DNA of 64,000 nt from Topomyia yanbarensis (lineage: Eukaryota; Arthropoda; Insecta; Diptera; Culicidae). The stretch is taken from assembly GCF_030247195.1 (NCBI RefSeq), contig NC_080672.1, positions 159,891,167 to 159,955,166 of the forward strand. Reading direction: 5' to 3'. The notes beneath the pieces were generated by a model. It had not been told where the DNA came from. It saw nothing but the letters and a program-made list of their open reading frames with translations, and ran no database searches. A program made the translations under genes and the position numbers. Shown here one piece after another: positions 1 through 16,204 of the stretch. Within the stretch, counting starts at the first letter, position 1. Each line of letters starts with the position of its first letter.

Positions 1-3000
1 AGCGTGGGAAAAGCCGGCCGAACTCCCCGGTATGCTGCATTACGCAGCGGAATGCTTCCATAGGATTGGTTCAAGAACCGTACTTCCATAAAGGAAACTT
101 CTATATTGAAAAGTTACTTAGCACTGCCTTCATTGCACTATGGTCCCAAAGCTGTATTTAGGAAGACAAAACTGTTTGCGCCAAAACCGTTGGTTGTAGA
201 TATATAGTATCTTCGGCAAACTTTGTTAGTACTTTCTTGCCAACTTTTTTATATTAGTTGAATTAGGGTGGTCCTTGTGGTTAGGGTGTTCAAAGTATCA
301 ACTTTTTAGATATGTAAAATTCAGCTACATAGTGTTCTACAAAGTTATAAATTAATCAAATTGAAGCAACTTTTCCGAAGAAACTATGTGGCTATCTCTA
401 ATGGTTCATGTGCTATGATTTTTGCAATATTTAAGGTAGGGTGGCTCTTTAAAAATTGGTTTTCTATTAATATATTTTTATGTGTTAATTTCTCGCTAAT
501 ACGTTGTTCTAGAGGTTTTTAGAACTTTTGTAAATACACATTTTTGCTGAAGCAATGAAGTTTCTATCTCTTTTGTTTGCATCGTTACAGGCGATTTTCA
601 AAAAAAAATGGTTTTTTTCAAAGCTATATATCTTCCAACATTGCAAATGGATTTTCAATCTTTGAATTTAATTTGAAAGATCGGAACTTTTGCAGTTTTT
701 GGTGAAAAAACTGCGGGAGCGTTATTTCTGTAAAATAAATAATTAATTTTTGAAAATGATGTATTTTTCAACAAAAATCGTTCATAACTTTTCAAATAGA
801 CGAGATAATAACTTTATTACTTCAGCAAAAATCTTCTCCATGCAAAGTTCTAAAAGTGTTGCAAACGAAGTATTTACGATAAATCAGTGTATGAAGAGAC
901 AAATGAAAAATAGTGATTTAAAGAGGTCACGTTTTGATCGCTCAATCTCTTATGGTAAAATCAACTGAGAAATAGTCAATGTGTGTTATAATGAAAATCT
1001 ATTGAATATGTGACACTGTTTGAAAACACAACATTTTACCGTACAACTACATGTTAGAGTTAATTCACAATAGTGTTAATAGCGTACTATAGTAAACTCT
1101 AAATAAAAGTTATCTATTACGGGGCCAATAAAGCAAGTACCGTCATCATGCATTATATAGATGCTAGGGAATTATGGTTTATGAGTTATTTTACCAGTTC
1201 GCGGTTAGCGGTTTTCAGACCTCTTATTTTTATTTGTTTTGAAGTAACAAAAATTGAGAATCTTTCCTTAACTTACCCACAGCCGTCATTATAGTCGACA
1301 ATTAATTTATACTTTCAAACATTGCATAAATGTTGGAAAAGCATACAATAATTTCCGCTGCTATGAATAACAAACTCGTTTCAAGATCTTATTTTAATAT
1401 AACAAGACGTGAACTAAAACATTTTCTTTCTAGCACTCGTTTTGAGCACTAGTCCAAACCAAAAAGGATTTACTCAAGTGAGCATAGATAACTTTTGTAG
1501 GCCGATTTAGAATTAACGATAGTTTGCAGCTAACACTACTGTAAATCCACTGTACTATTTAGATGTACGGTAGATTGTTCTTTCAAAAACGTTTACAAAT
1601 CCAATAGAATTGCCATGACATTCGGTATTATCACACTCAATGGCTATTTCTCATTTGATTTTACCATAAGAGATTGAACGTTGAAAACGTGACCCCTTAA
1701 AATCACTATATCTCATTTGTCACTTCATACATTGATTTATCGTAAATAGTTTGTTTGCAACACTGTTAGAACTTTGTATGGCGAAGATTTTTGCTGAAGT
1801 AACAAAGTTATTATCTCGTCTATTTGAAAAGTTATAAACGATTTTTGTTGAAAAATACACCATTTTCAAAAATTAATTATTTATTTTACAGAAATAACGC
1901 TCCCGTAGTTTTTCACCAAAAACTGCAAAAGTTCCGATCTTTTAAATGAAATTCAAAGATTGAAAATCCATTTGCAATGTTGAAAGATATATAGCTTTGA
2001 AAAAAACCATTTTTGTTTTGAAAATCGCCTGTAACTATGCAAACAAAAGAGATAGAAACTTCATTGCTTCGGCAAAAATGTGTATTTACAAAAGTTCTAA
2101 AAACCTCTAGAACAAAGTATTAGCGAGAAATTAACACATAAAAAGATATTAATAGAAAACCAATTTTTAAAGAGCCACCCTACCTTAAATATTGCAAAAA
2201 TCATAGCACACGAACCATTAGAGATAGCCACATAGTTTCTTCGGCAAAGTTGCTTCAATTTGATTGATTTATAACTTTGTAGAACACTATGTAGCTGAAT
2301 TTTACATATCTAAAAAGTTGATACTTTGAACACCCTAACCACAAGGACCACCCTAATTCAACTAATATAAAAAAGTTGGCAAGAAAGTACTAACAAAGTT
2401 TGCCGAAGATACTATATATCTAAAACCAACGGTTTTGGCGCAAACAGTTTTGTCTTCCTAAATACAGCTTTGGGACCATAGTGCATTGCTTCCAACAAGA
2501 CAGACATGACTAACCCACGTGAAATGACTCCTGCTTGCATTCTTGCAAATAAGGCTATTGACGCGTGTGTCATATCGGAGCTCACAACTACGATATCTGT
2601 GCAATCACAGCTACTCTGACTATCGGTAACATAGACAACAAGCATATATAGTTCAGCATATCTACCGCATAACGCGTTACCTTCTTCTGACGATTACAAA
2701 ACTGTAGCAGAAATGAGCTTCCGCTCATTTTGGCAGTGATGGAAATTCTCATCAGATCATTTGGGGCAGCTCACACATCAATCTGAGAAGCTCTGAACTA
2801 ATGTAGTACATAAGTAGTACAAATCTCCAACTTTTGCGAGGTTTGGGACAGAGGAGCTAGCCTGGGTGTTAGACATAACACTTTGCTATGAAAGAATTTT
2901 GGATGAGCTGGAATATTGGCAGGATCCAAATGAAACTAAACCGTCTCTATTCGATCATAAATATATATTTTTCGATCATCATGATGTCACCCTCAATGTG

Positions 3001-4305
3001 ACAAAATATAGTAATCATATCAAAATGTGACCTCTTTCTGAAAAACTTGGACACTAAATTTCATGAATATTTGCCAAAAATTAGTCAACTAAACGACTCG
3101 GATGACGTCGTGAATACAACAAACTCATTCATTGTAGCATCCTACGAAGAAACTTGTCCACTTCGTATTGTTAAATCGAGTAGGGGAATCCCTTGGTGAA
3201 AGCTTAGCTTCAAAGAACGAAGATGGATATGAGAAGAGCTTGGAAACAACGTCAGCGTGATGACTCTAGTGCTTTCAGGTCAGCTCGTAATTCTTATAAT
3301 AAATGTCATTGATCTGCAGAGCGGGCAGTCTGGCAAAACTTTTATACTAATGTCTATTCGACTCACACTTTCCAGATTCTATCGATCCAGAACTGAACAA
3401 TGTTCACAGATCTCATTCTGGCAATTCTCTTGGACAGTCTTGACTGATTTTCTCCATACAAATCGTCCGGAAAATATGGAATATTTCCCGTTCTACTGCC
3501 AAAGGGGTTTGATATTCTCAAACATGTCTTAAAAAAAACTATGCTTTCCAGTCTTGCTACCAAAAGCATTGCGAGAAATAACTGTTAGATTTATTCCCCA
3601 AGAAGGGAGATCTACTATAAAAAAGCCAAGAGTTTTAGGCCTATCAGCTTAAATTATTATCTTCCAAAAGCTTTTAAAAAATCATCTATCATTACATCAG
3701 GAATATATCCACTGCACAAAATGCAACATGCTTAACAGTGTGGGAAATCCACCATCATTATGCTTCAGGATGTTGTTTACAACATAGATAAGGCCATCTC
3801 GTTCAAGCAATCTAGATTGGGTGCATTCCTAGATATTGAAGGTGCTTTTGACAATGTGTCCCTTCAGTCTATTTTGGAAGCGACGCGCAGTCTGCATGTA
3901 TCTCGGGTAGGATAAACGCAATACTTGGTGACCGCATTTTGGCAGGGCAGGGTTTCACTATTTTGAACGTTAATAACTTTGTTATTTATAAACGGATTTG
4001 CGTCGTTTACTGTCGTGAAAGGAGATTGGAACAATATCACTCGCTACTGTAGTGTATTGTATTCCAAGCAGAGATCTTCGCGATTATGTGCGGGGTATAA
4101 TTGGTCCTTCAACGAAGCTTGCCGGTAAAGTTATAAACTTTTACTCCGATAGTCAGGATGTTATCAAGGGCCTTAGCTCAGACAAATCACGGTCCAAACT
4201 AGTGATCGCGTGCGGAACCCAAATCGAAGAACTAAGCATTGTCTCAACACTATCTACCTTGTCAGGGTACCCGGACATTACCTACCTATTCCTATAAAAC
4301 CTTAT
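1..4305 (+). pseudogene. decayed LOA-clade non-LTR retrotransposon, split by a hairpin element
   Basis: Remains of a retrotransposon that coded for an AP-type endonuclease, reverse transcriptase and RNase H. Endonuclease-like reading frame runs from about 110 across the 136-2483 insertion to about 2640, then (shifted) through an LPH motif near 2660 and a degenerate SDH-type end near 2945. A PWW linker motif lies near 3190. RT residues (FRPIS; AFLDIEGAFDNVS) are at 3640-3870, and RNase H-like residues (YSDSQD) at about 4140. Many stops and frameshifts interrupt it. The same motifs, better preserved, occur in the LOA copy at 53614-56487, and the first 35 bases also resemble that copy's 5' region near 53812. 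The ends are not defined. Clade assignment rests on RT plus RNase H order and on similarity between the two copies. Confidence 0.75.
136..2483. mobile_element. giant hairpin DNA element with Transib-like ends
   Basis: A 2348-bp element made almost wholly of two inverted arms (about 136-1105 and 1485-2483) around a loop of about 380 bp. Outer arm segments match closely; inner parts diverge. Termini are CACTATGGTCCC and its complement. The flanks are CATTG at 131-135 and again at 2484-2488, a 5-bp target duplication. Dropping the element and one CATTG restores an open frame in the surrounding endonuclease remnant, which confirms the boundaries. Transib transposons are known to start CACWATGG and to make 5-bp duplications, so this is best read as a non-autonomous Transib-type element. 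No transposase frame is present; the 72-codon frame at 750-968 lies inside the left arm. Confidence 0.8.
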
Positions 4306-5318
4306 TTATGATAATAATTTTAATTAACACATGTTAAACTAAATGCTAACAATAGAACTGATCACGTTCTAAACAATAGACGTTACGATTTTCTACACAA
4401 CAGTAGTCGTCGCGTTTCTAAATGATAGTTACCACAATGTGCTGAACGCAATTTTGAACATGCCCGTTGGACGAGTTCGCGTGGGCTGTGGATAGTGCGT
4501 TATCGTGGGCATCATCGAAATACGCCGCATGTTGAAAAAGCGCGGCGCGTGACAAAACACTACATTCATAGGGACAGGAACAAAAGGACAAAAATATCTT
4601 TACAGATTATTGAAGGTGAACGTTTTCTGCGTCACTTGGCATATTTTTTTATTTTTTGTAGCGCCGAGAACACGAAAATATTTATCTTTATTAAAAATGT
4701 ATGTAATACATATACTTCTATTAGAACAAATATTCCGTAAGTATATAAAAGTATATAAAAGTGTAAGCATCATTCTATAAGATTGATAGAATTAACCTTG
4801 CAAAACTTCCTCCAATTATCTTGAGTAGTTTTTGAGAAATAGGAAATTGAGAAAAATACAATTTCATTGTTTTCAAAATATTTATACCAAAAGTTACACT
4901 CCATGCACCCTACTCAAAAAAATATTTTTCATGAAAATCGGCGATTTTGTGGAAATTCCGAGGCTCATAGTTTGACTCGCTATTATAGTATATTATGTCG
5001 TCAATCTACATTGATAGATGGGCGAACACTACTAGTTTAGAATTATAATTAAGCTAATTTAGCTGATGTATAAGTCTTTTTGATACATTCAATGCGGACA
5101 AAATATGGGGATAATTTATAATTGTTTATTTTGATTTTATTGGTTCATACTATCATCTGATTTTTTGCGTTTTCACTCTTAATACTATCTACGAAAAAAT
5201 GCACCACAAGTTCTTCTACGAACGACAGCATTGGAGGGCGCGAAAATCTTGATCTGCTCTAGAAAATAAGTCATGATCAGTGGGCTATTTCAGTATGCTT
5301 TCAATCGTCGAAGACACC
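4306..5318. other. no gene recognised
   Basis: AT-rich sequence after the LOA remnant. Short open frames (for example 4495-4740) have no recognisable motif. Nothing further is supported here. Confidence 0.5.
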
Positions 5319-5774
5319 TCGTCGTTGTTGTGCTATCTAATGACAAGCACAATTTAGTACTTTTCGAAAAAAAACGATTTTTAAAGATTGATATTGAATA
5401 TCTTAAAATTTATAAATGTTAGAAGCTTTTCGGAGAATGCATTCGATACTTCTATCTTTTCTGAAGTAATCTCTCGATTTGTTCGAAGATCGGTTGACTG
5501 TAAACCAAAGTCGCTCGCATACGTGTCATAAGTGTGTATTGATGATAAAATATGTATGACGTGTCACAAATGTGCACAGAAGATTTCATATAAAAATGAA
5601 TCATAACTGATTCGTATAATTATGCGTTATAGATAACTATGTCCAATATTATACTTTTTCATGCGATAGCAGCAATATCAGGAATTTCAACATATTCAAT
5701 CTCAAACTTTAAAAATCGTTTTTCTCGAAAAGTGCTAAATGACGCTTGTCGTAAGATAGTGCATCAGCGACGAT
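5319..5774. repeat. short inverted-repeat element, copy 1
   Basis: Arms of about 85 bp (5319-5403 and 5690-5774) are inverted copies, sharing for instance the core AAAACGATTTTTAAAG. The spacer carries repeated CGTGTCA-type motifs (near 5520-5565). A related sequence with the same left arm and spacer is at 15075-15400, so it belongs to a dispersed family. No protein is coded. Ends are approximate. Confidence 0.6.
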
Positions 5775-6073
5775 GTAAAGTTTTCAAATGTGGACCAGCG
5801 TCAATCTGCGCAAAGCCCTCGATGTGTAATTGGTTTTTGTGTCCTTTCGAGAGTACAGGAACGATTTTCTCCGGAGTACTTCTAGTTTCTCCTGGTACTG
5901 GAACAAACCTAGTAAGATCTGTTAAACAATCAACAAAAGCTTAATAAGCCACAACGTCCTCCAGTACATTAGAAGATACTACCAACACTGCCAACGAGAT
6001 AACAAAAAACAAGGAAGATGATTTCGCGACCGCCAACCGCGAGCCGAAAAAAATGTCAAAACAATCAGCAATG

Positions 6074-6393
6074 TAGGATGATGTGCCTATTTACACCATG
6101 TTTCTATTATGACCCTAACCATTTGAAACCGTTGGTTAGAGCAGTGTCTGCCATCTTTGTTCAACACATTGAATCAAATGGTAGAGCAACAATAGGGGTA
6201 TTCGATTCGAGTTTTCGTTGCGCTCATACACAAGAGTTTCACTGTTTTCAACGCATTGGTTTTATTATCTTGGTTCTTAACAACGAAGAAAAGCTGTTGA
6301 TGCCAATTTGTACACCTTTCATTGATTATAGGCCGAGTAAGTAATGAATTAGTCAGGCATCCTCAGTATGGTAAAAATATGTACTTTACTCTA
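6074..6393. mobile_element. 320-bp MITE, copy 1 of 2
   Basis: Left end TAGGATGATGTGCCTATTT and right end (complement TAGAGTAAAGTACATATTT) form imperfect terminal inverted repeats. A second copy of exactly the same length is at 30366-30685, with the same internal order of sequence, so both ends are supported by comparison. It begins and ends with TA, as in TA-targeting families. The open frames inside it are not conserved between the copies. Confidence 0.65.
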
Positions 6394-6866
6394 CAAGATA
6401 CCCAAAGTGACGATTGCATGGACGAAAGCGACAACCAAGAAAGCGAATCGAATGACCTTCAGGCGTTATCAACTGATGTTCAAAATGCTCAACCGACGCG
6501 GAAAATAATTTCCATACGCAACGGTAAATTACGTGTGCAATGAAATCGGTGGACGCACAGTTTTTGTTTATTTGTTGTAAATGTATAAAAGGCGAATAAA
6601 ATACATAATAAATATACAACTTCGCCAAGCTTACGCATCGGACCGTGTCAAATAAAAAAAATTGGAAACTATAAGGGCCAGCTCAATGGGGTTGTAAGAA
6701 CTGTTGACGTAGACTTTTTTGATTACAATATTATTTCATCAGTTAGGATATTTGGATGATTAATAATAATTGAAATAGGTTAATTTCGAGAGAAATGTCG
6801 CGGCGGATGAGATGCCACACTCTCTATATTTCGTATATAGGATCACTTTTGTACTCTTATAATTTT

Positions 6867-8724
<1,858 letters not shown>

Positions 8725-9184
8725 CCCGACCAGGAGAAAATAACTGGGCAATAACCCGAGCATAATATTTTTTGGTATTCAGACCAAAATTTGGTATTAA
8801 TTGATTATTATACCTCATTGAGGTATTGAGCAAGTATTGAAGAAACAATTTTAAATACCTGCTCAATACCTCAATGAGGTATAATACTTTATTTTCGTAT
8901 TATTTATGTATTCCACTGTTTTTTTACAAATACCAAATCAATACCTTATTGAATAGAATCCATAGAGTTAATTTTGTTATTGGAAGGTTGTAGAATGTTT
9001 TATTATTATTCAGGTATTATAATAACTCGTTACATTATCAAAAAGTTATTTGTAGAACATGTCTGTGTTATTTTTTTTGGTATTTTACCTCTTATGTAGA
9101 GCTCATTAATACCATATTGTGGTAAACAGTCGTTGGTATTGATACCTAAATTTGGTATTCCACAGTTATTTTCTTCTGCTCGGG
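8725..9184. mobile_element. 460-bp MITE with CCCGA ends
   Basis: Terminal inverted repeats: CCCGACCAGGAGAAAATAAC at the left, and the complement of the right end reads CCCGAGCAGAAGAAAATAAC. Inside, about 8810-8892 form a second hairpin built on ATTATACCTCATTGAGGTAT and its inverse. A clear target duplication was not found. Non-coding; superfamily not assigned. Confidence 0.7.
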
Positions 9185-9392
9185 CAGAGCGTTGTGGCGC
9201 GTTGAATCCGTTGGCTGTTCTCGTCATACGAATAAAATGTGAAAAAGAAAAGCGAAGTTAATTTTTCAATTTGTTGGATATTTCGTCCAAACTTTGACTT
9301 TGAGGTAACCTTTTCAAACATCATTGAATTGTCTATCTGTATTGATATCAAATGAATAAAATTCATATAACTTCCCCCGTAAGATACAGGTT

Positions 9393-9548
9393 GTGGCGTT
9401 TTTGGCCAATCAAGCCATCCGCTGTGGCTCGACATTCTCCTCTTCGGCCAATCTAAAAAGAGACTTTCACATCCGGAAGGAACGTCGAAAGCTCAGTTCG
9501 AAGGACTCTGAAGTTGGAGATCATCACTGTTATCGGCGGAGAAGATTG
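9393..9548 (+). CDS. candidate exon with a mitochondrial-presequence-like start
   Basis: ATG-initiated frame beginning MAFLANQAIRCGSTFSSSAN and continuing with KRDFHIRKERRK. The start is rich in Arg and Ser, with no acidic residue until residue 26, like a mitochondrial targeting peptide. A possible splice donor (GATTG|GTGTTT) lies at about 9548. The open frame itself runs to 9620. I do not recognise the protein and no downstream exon was found. It could be a chance frame or a processed remnant. Confidence 0.2.
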
Positions 9549-10395
9549 GTGTTTATTCTAATTGACATTATGCATAATGCGAGGAAAATTACAAATTTCT
9601 TTTATTTCACATCTGGATAAAACATCGAATAAGTTGCTTCAATCAATTGAATTTTTAGGTGGAAAAGTTACCCTTTTTCGTTTATTTTTGATATTTGGCA
9701 CACGGCCTTCTGGGAGGATCCAGACATGTTGAAAGAATTAAATATTTCTTTAGGCTGAATTATTCTTGAAGCGTTTTAGCACAGACCTACCAGACATGAC
9801 ATTGAGAACAGTTCCTTGAAAAAAACGTGATCACCATTTCAAAACTAACTTCGACTTGCACACTATCATCGCCTGATGGCGATCCCTTGAATTATACCGT
9901 ATATATGACTCATATTGAAATTGATTCTATTTATTGTGGATCGACCCTAACGCGGCGGCTTTGAAATCATAGCGGCGTACACACAGAATTTTATTTATTC
10001 ATCGATAGCTTCCTTTTTATACGCCTCTCGTTTCTTCTGCTGTATTTTTTATGCATTGGACATATTCGGTCTATCCACTCATTGAATGCTTACTAGAAGT
10101 ATATGCATGAAAATGCATAAAAATCACAGCAGAAGAAAAGAGACGGGAATAGAAAGTATGCTAACTATGCATATTTTTGTTTCTCAGTGTAGCAGATACC
10201 TGGAATTCATCATTCAGATCTTGCATGCAAGATCAGACGTGCTGTACTAAAAACTTTTTGGCCAAAAGCGTAGTGAGATGCAAGGTCCTTGGTGAGATGG
10301 AGAAACTGACACACAAATAAATTGCATCTCACCAAAAACTGTCATGTGTTAATAAGGTTCATACGGTTTCACAATTTGTCTGGAACATAAAAAAA

Positions 10396-11611
10396 ATGAA
10401 TTATCTGGAAAATTTGCTGATCTATTTCACAAATCTTTCTACATTTTATATATTCAGTATAGTTACATCTGTGGCAATCGTTATTTTAACCATTTATGTA
10501 GGAAGTGTGACACGGCTCACAAACGGAACTAATGGACCAGATGATAATAAATTGCAGCACCTTACGAAGGTATAATTGTCCTAAAGAAGAATGTTCAAAA
10601 CAAAAGAATACTGGATATATTCCTTTCAGGAACAACCAAAACAGTTAGATGATTGACGAAGAAAGCGAAGACGAAAACTTGAGGATAGAATCCGTTCGGC
10701 AGCTAAAATCTGCGAAATTAAAGTCTTTGGAAAAAACTCTCACGGAAGAACAGAGGGAGGCCGAAAAAGAGTAACTTAATTTTATGTCTTGCAAAACAAT
10801 CGTGCGTGATTTGATTTCATTGTTTTAGAATCGAAAAAGTGCAACTAGCTGCGATATTTGATCTGCTTCGGAAACAAAATGAAGAGTTTCGTATAGATTC
10901 GGCTCTTAATGAAGATGAGCTCCACGACCAGCTTAGCTTGTATCGGTGAAAACTACATTGAAAAAAAGTTCAACGAAATAATAAGTTATTAAATTATTTT
11001 ACACTTCAAAAAGAGTTCAATTGAACGGTATTAGATACATCAATTAAACAGATGAGTTTTAGTTGTTTATAAAATAACGTTACTATCAAAAGTAGATATA
11101 CCGAATGAAAATTTATTTAAGTAGAGCACAGTGGTGTAAATGTCTAGTTCACAAGCAAAGGTTAAGTTTAATGTCATAGTCTAGTCTTTAGTTGTAACAC
11201 ATCTTTATCCGTCCTCCCATATCTATATGTATAATTCAAATCATGGATATACCTACTTTTCATTTTTTTATATTTTCGTTTCAAAAGGGTAATGTAAATT
11301 AACTAATGTAATATTTCTAATTCTAGTCAAACCAGTTGAATGTACGTGATTCGATTTTACAAAGCTTCTTCTGTTCTTACTATTAATATATAATCATTAG
11401 AATAAAAGTACAAGAACCGTAACCTCCAATATACAGAATTGAAATATTTGATTATATTTTAAGTAGAATATTTCTAACGTTTCAATACAGGAGTCCCGGT
11501 TCAAAAATTCATGCTGAATTAGTTTCTCAGCTCATTGCACTGAATGAAAACATTATATTCGCGCTATCTGATAGAAAATATATGACGCAGTTTCGTATGC
11601 AATTTCATTAA
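10396..11611 (+). CDS. MXRA7-like single-pass membrane protein, four exons
   Basis: Assembled from exons 10396-10569, 10649-10770, 10829-10945 and 11491-11611; total 534 nt, in phase, 177 residues. Residues 1-58 contain one hydrophobic membrane segment (about 17-37). Exons 2-3 code for an acidic, then charged helical region ending in EEQREAEKEIEKVQLAAIF and DELHDQLSLY, which matches my recollection of the conserved C-terminus of MXRA7 (EEQ..Q..QLAAIF; E.QLRLY). Family function is poorly known. If the third intron is retained, translation stops at 10947-10949 directly after LSLYR, giving a 138-residue form that ends where MXRA7 ends. Exon 2 is awkward: the strong acceptor TTCCTTTCAG (ends 10629) leads into a TGA, so I used the weaker AG ending at 10648. 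A one-base change near 10655 would let the strong acceptor work. Confidence 0.55.
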
Positions 11612-12488
11612 ACTTACGACTACTATAAAAACGAAAATAATGGATTTTGTGAAAGCAGTTATTATCTGCGCCATGATATCTACAAATGGTGGCTCATGCA
11701 TGGGTCTATTTTGGCCTTATTAGAGAAAGTGCCGTACTATTTTATTAATAACTCGGCCTACAACCAATAGATTCCATATAAAGAGGCATCGACATCTTTG
11801 ATACGATTCCATTTAATCTCAATTTTCATATCAATGTAATGATTTTTTTAATAATTTTGTTCATATCAATAAAGTTGCCTTTTTGGAAAAATCGTCCCTT
11901 TTTACATGAATAAATTTTTTAAATGAATCGTTCAAGGATACCACAAGCTCATAAACAAATAAAATTTGTTTAGTTTAATGCTTTGAGCTGTTGGACTGGA
12001 ATGATAGTCACGGCAAGCCTCTTCGAAAAAACACGTTTTGCGGAAATTGTTACAACTTTGATAATTATTAGTATTTTTCATGCTCTCGAGCTGAATTTAC
12101 AAATTAGACATTGTGCTAGGCAAGACTTACAACAAGTATGCAATGAAAATGTGGCTTTACAAAAATTCATACTGTTCCCTATTTTCCCGCACCTCAACAT
12201 TTATAACCTATTACAGTATAAACGCTCAAAATAAACACTGCTATCTTGTGAACTACTCATCATATAGATTCTCTTCCGGGCAACCGGCACAGTGTATTTA
12301 ATAGAACCACCTTATGCAAAATCAGCATCTCTGAAATTTCGGAATAGGAAAGAATGGACTTTCACTAGCGACCAACATTAAAATAATTCGTCGCACAGTG
12401 GCCTAACTAGAACAAATTCCTAGTGAAAACTTTTCTGTACGTTTGCAAGCATTATGTGGCATGTCAAAGAGTGTTTAAAATGGTTTTA
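11612..12488. other. no gene recognised
   Basis: AT-rich sequence downstream of the MXRA7-like gene; may include its 3' UTR (AATAAA-like signal near 11868). The frame at 11983-12234 shows no recognisable motif. Confidence 0.5.
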
Positions 12489-13720
<1,232 letters not shown>

Positions 13721-14149
13721 ATATAAGCTGGAACAATTTTTTTTTCAAAGGGCATGACCCAGTGAAATTTCAGAAATCGAATTCGTATTTCCGATGCCAA
13801 ATATCTTTAAACCTCGAGCACTCGCGCTGTTGTACTTTGAACAACACTTTGAGATTTTTCGTTGTCATTTTGTTGCAAAGACATTTATCAATGCCAAACC
13901 ACTATTTATTCTTCAAAAATCATGTTTTGGACAAGATACAATCATTTTTGTGCACTGGTATACTTCAAGTGCAACAATACAATCTGAAATTGTTTGATAA
14001 AACAAGACCAATAGAACGCGCGATGTGGGAAGTTCGACCAAAATATATTTCCTTCGATATATCTCTTGATCCCGATCATGTGGAGGGTTACTTCCATCGA
14101 TAAACTTGTTCAGCAGATCAAGAGCTAGTCAATGGAAGATAAAATAGTT

Positions 14150-14540
14150 TGAATTTAAAATTCTGCCGCTATGTGGCTCCAGTGAGCATTTTATTTTTTC
14201 AGCTTACTGTATCTAAAGATCTAGATTTTTTAGAAAATTAGTATCGTTGACGAGGTTGCTTAGCAAATCAAATGTGGTATAACGGTTTTTTCAGAAAACT
14301 ACCGTTAGGCGGCGCTAGTGAGCATGTCAGTTGTTCAACCTAATGTATTTTGTTCAACGTTGTTCAACCTAATTTGATATTTCCTGATTTTTAAGCGAGT
14401 CAATGCATTCGGCAAATTTGATCACGAGATCAAAACCTTCGAGGTGGTATATCGAAGAGTATGGGATTCTTCCACTAGGAGGCGCTAGTGAACTTGACCA
14501 TGTCATTTTGTCGACCTACTGTATCTCAGTTTCCTGACTC
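14150..14540. repeat. degenerate tandem repeat of about 130-170 bp
   Basis: Three diverged units, each with a core like GGCGGCGCTAGTGAGCATG (near 14171, 14311 and 14480) followed by TCAGCTTACTGTATCT-like or CAACCTAATGTATTT-like sequence. No coding potential recognised. Confidence 0.5.
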
Positions 14541-15074
14541 TTTGAAAGGTGGTTCTCTTTTTTCGTTGAACTAAAACCAAAAAAAATGTACGCAAAGAAA
14601 TTAAGATTTGGAAATCGTAAAACTCTTGTGTACCATTTCTGTAACACCATTCAAACACTCACGATGGTAATCTGTAAAAGGGGTGCTAGCAACACGCACA
14701 GAAATAATGACACAACACTCCTAAATTCAGAAAAATGCTAAACAAACACAATTGTTCTTCAATTTGTTCAACGTACTGATTTGATTCGAAAATCGTATAG
14801 CTCACTTATGACATGAATTATGCTATCATACTGTGTAGAACAATATTGATTATAAGTATTGAATAGAATAAAACAATTTTACGTGTATCAGTTACATTTA
14901 CTTATTTGGCTGCTAAATTCATCTGAATAATTTGTCCAAAATATTTACATAACACGCTTTGGATGTAGTTATGATACTACACTCAAAATAATCTGACTGT
15001 ACAATCCATTTGTTACCCGCACTTAGCAATTATATGCGCAAAAAGAGTATATTCATCAAGTGCAAAACATATAT

Positions 15075-15480
15075 CGTCGCTGTTGTGCTATCTTATGACA
15101 AGCGCCATTTAGCACATTTCGAGAAAAACGATTTTTAAAGTTTGAGATTGAATATCTTGAAACTTATAAATGGTATAAACATTCCAAAGAAGACAATTAA
15201 TGCTTCTATCTATTCTTCATCAATCTCTCAAATATTACGAAGATCGCTTGACTATGTTGCGAGTTTTTACTATGAATGTAAACAAAAGTCGCACTCACAC
15301 GTGTCATAGGCGTGTATTGATGACAAAATTTGTATAACGTGTCATAATCGTGCATGAAAAATTTTCCATAGAAAAAAATCATCAATTTTTAACTTTTATT
15401 CATATCTTTGCGTTCATATGGGCTATAAACAATCGGTGAAATGCATTTTGAAGGAAATGAGTCAGGGCATCTAGAAAAAA
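15075..15480. repeat. copy 2 of the 5319-5774 repeat family
   Basis: Starts TCGTCGCTGTTGTGCTATCT and follows 5319-5600 for about 300 bp, including the spacer with TCACACGTGTCATAGGCGTG. The matching inverted right arm of copy 1 is not evident here, so this copy looks incomplete. Confidence 0.55.
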
Positions 15481-16204
15481 TAGTTATTTTTAGTTACAGT
15501 GTTGCCAAATATCCTTTATTTCCAATTTAAATCTAAAACTGTGTTTTTCTCACAACTAGTGTAATTTTCTTTTGAAAATGTTTATGTCATTGTGTTCCTC
15601 AGACATTTTCACGCATAAAAACATCTAGAACTTCAATATAACTTGTGCAAATCCCTAGATACAGTGATTTTAAACAAAAAACTCACAATTTCTCATGACG
15701 TTTCTCGCAATATCTAAGTAACCAAGTAGAATTTCAAAATTCTGAAAACGCCACGACGATATTTTAAGTGCAAACTGTAGAATTCAACAAGTTTACACAT
15801 AAATTATATGTACGTGTCACTATAGACTCATGTTTTATGTGCCGAAGTTATAAAATGTCAATGCAAAAATAGTATGTATTGATATTTTTCTCATCAGATC
15901 TATGTGCGAGTAAATAGTATGCATATGCAGCCGCTAATTGCAAAAATCTGTGTGTAGAATTAATAGATGTTACTGTTATATTTTTATCAGTGTAGGACTA
16001 CGTAGTTAATGAAAACTGTCAAGAAGGGTCCGGTTCGCGGTGACATTTACTTTTTCCGCATCGCACGTCCTATCCCAGGTTTCACATGGTGCCAGAATTT
16101 CAAAATTCTTGAATCAACAACTCTGGCAAAGACATTGCACTTCTAAATAGTCGTAATCTTGCGATTCATGAATATGCATGTTCACTGTTGAAAAATCATA
16201 CAGT

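Noticed and set aside
11983..12301. Overlapping plus frames as a gene
   Set aside because: No motif, no clear start context, and AT-rich composition like the surrounding non-coding DNA.
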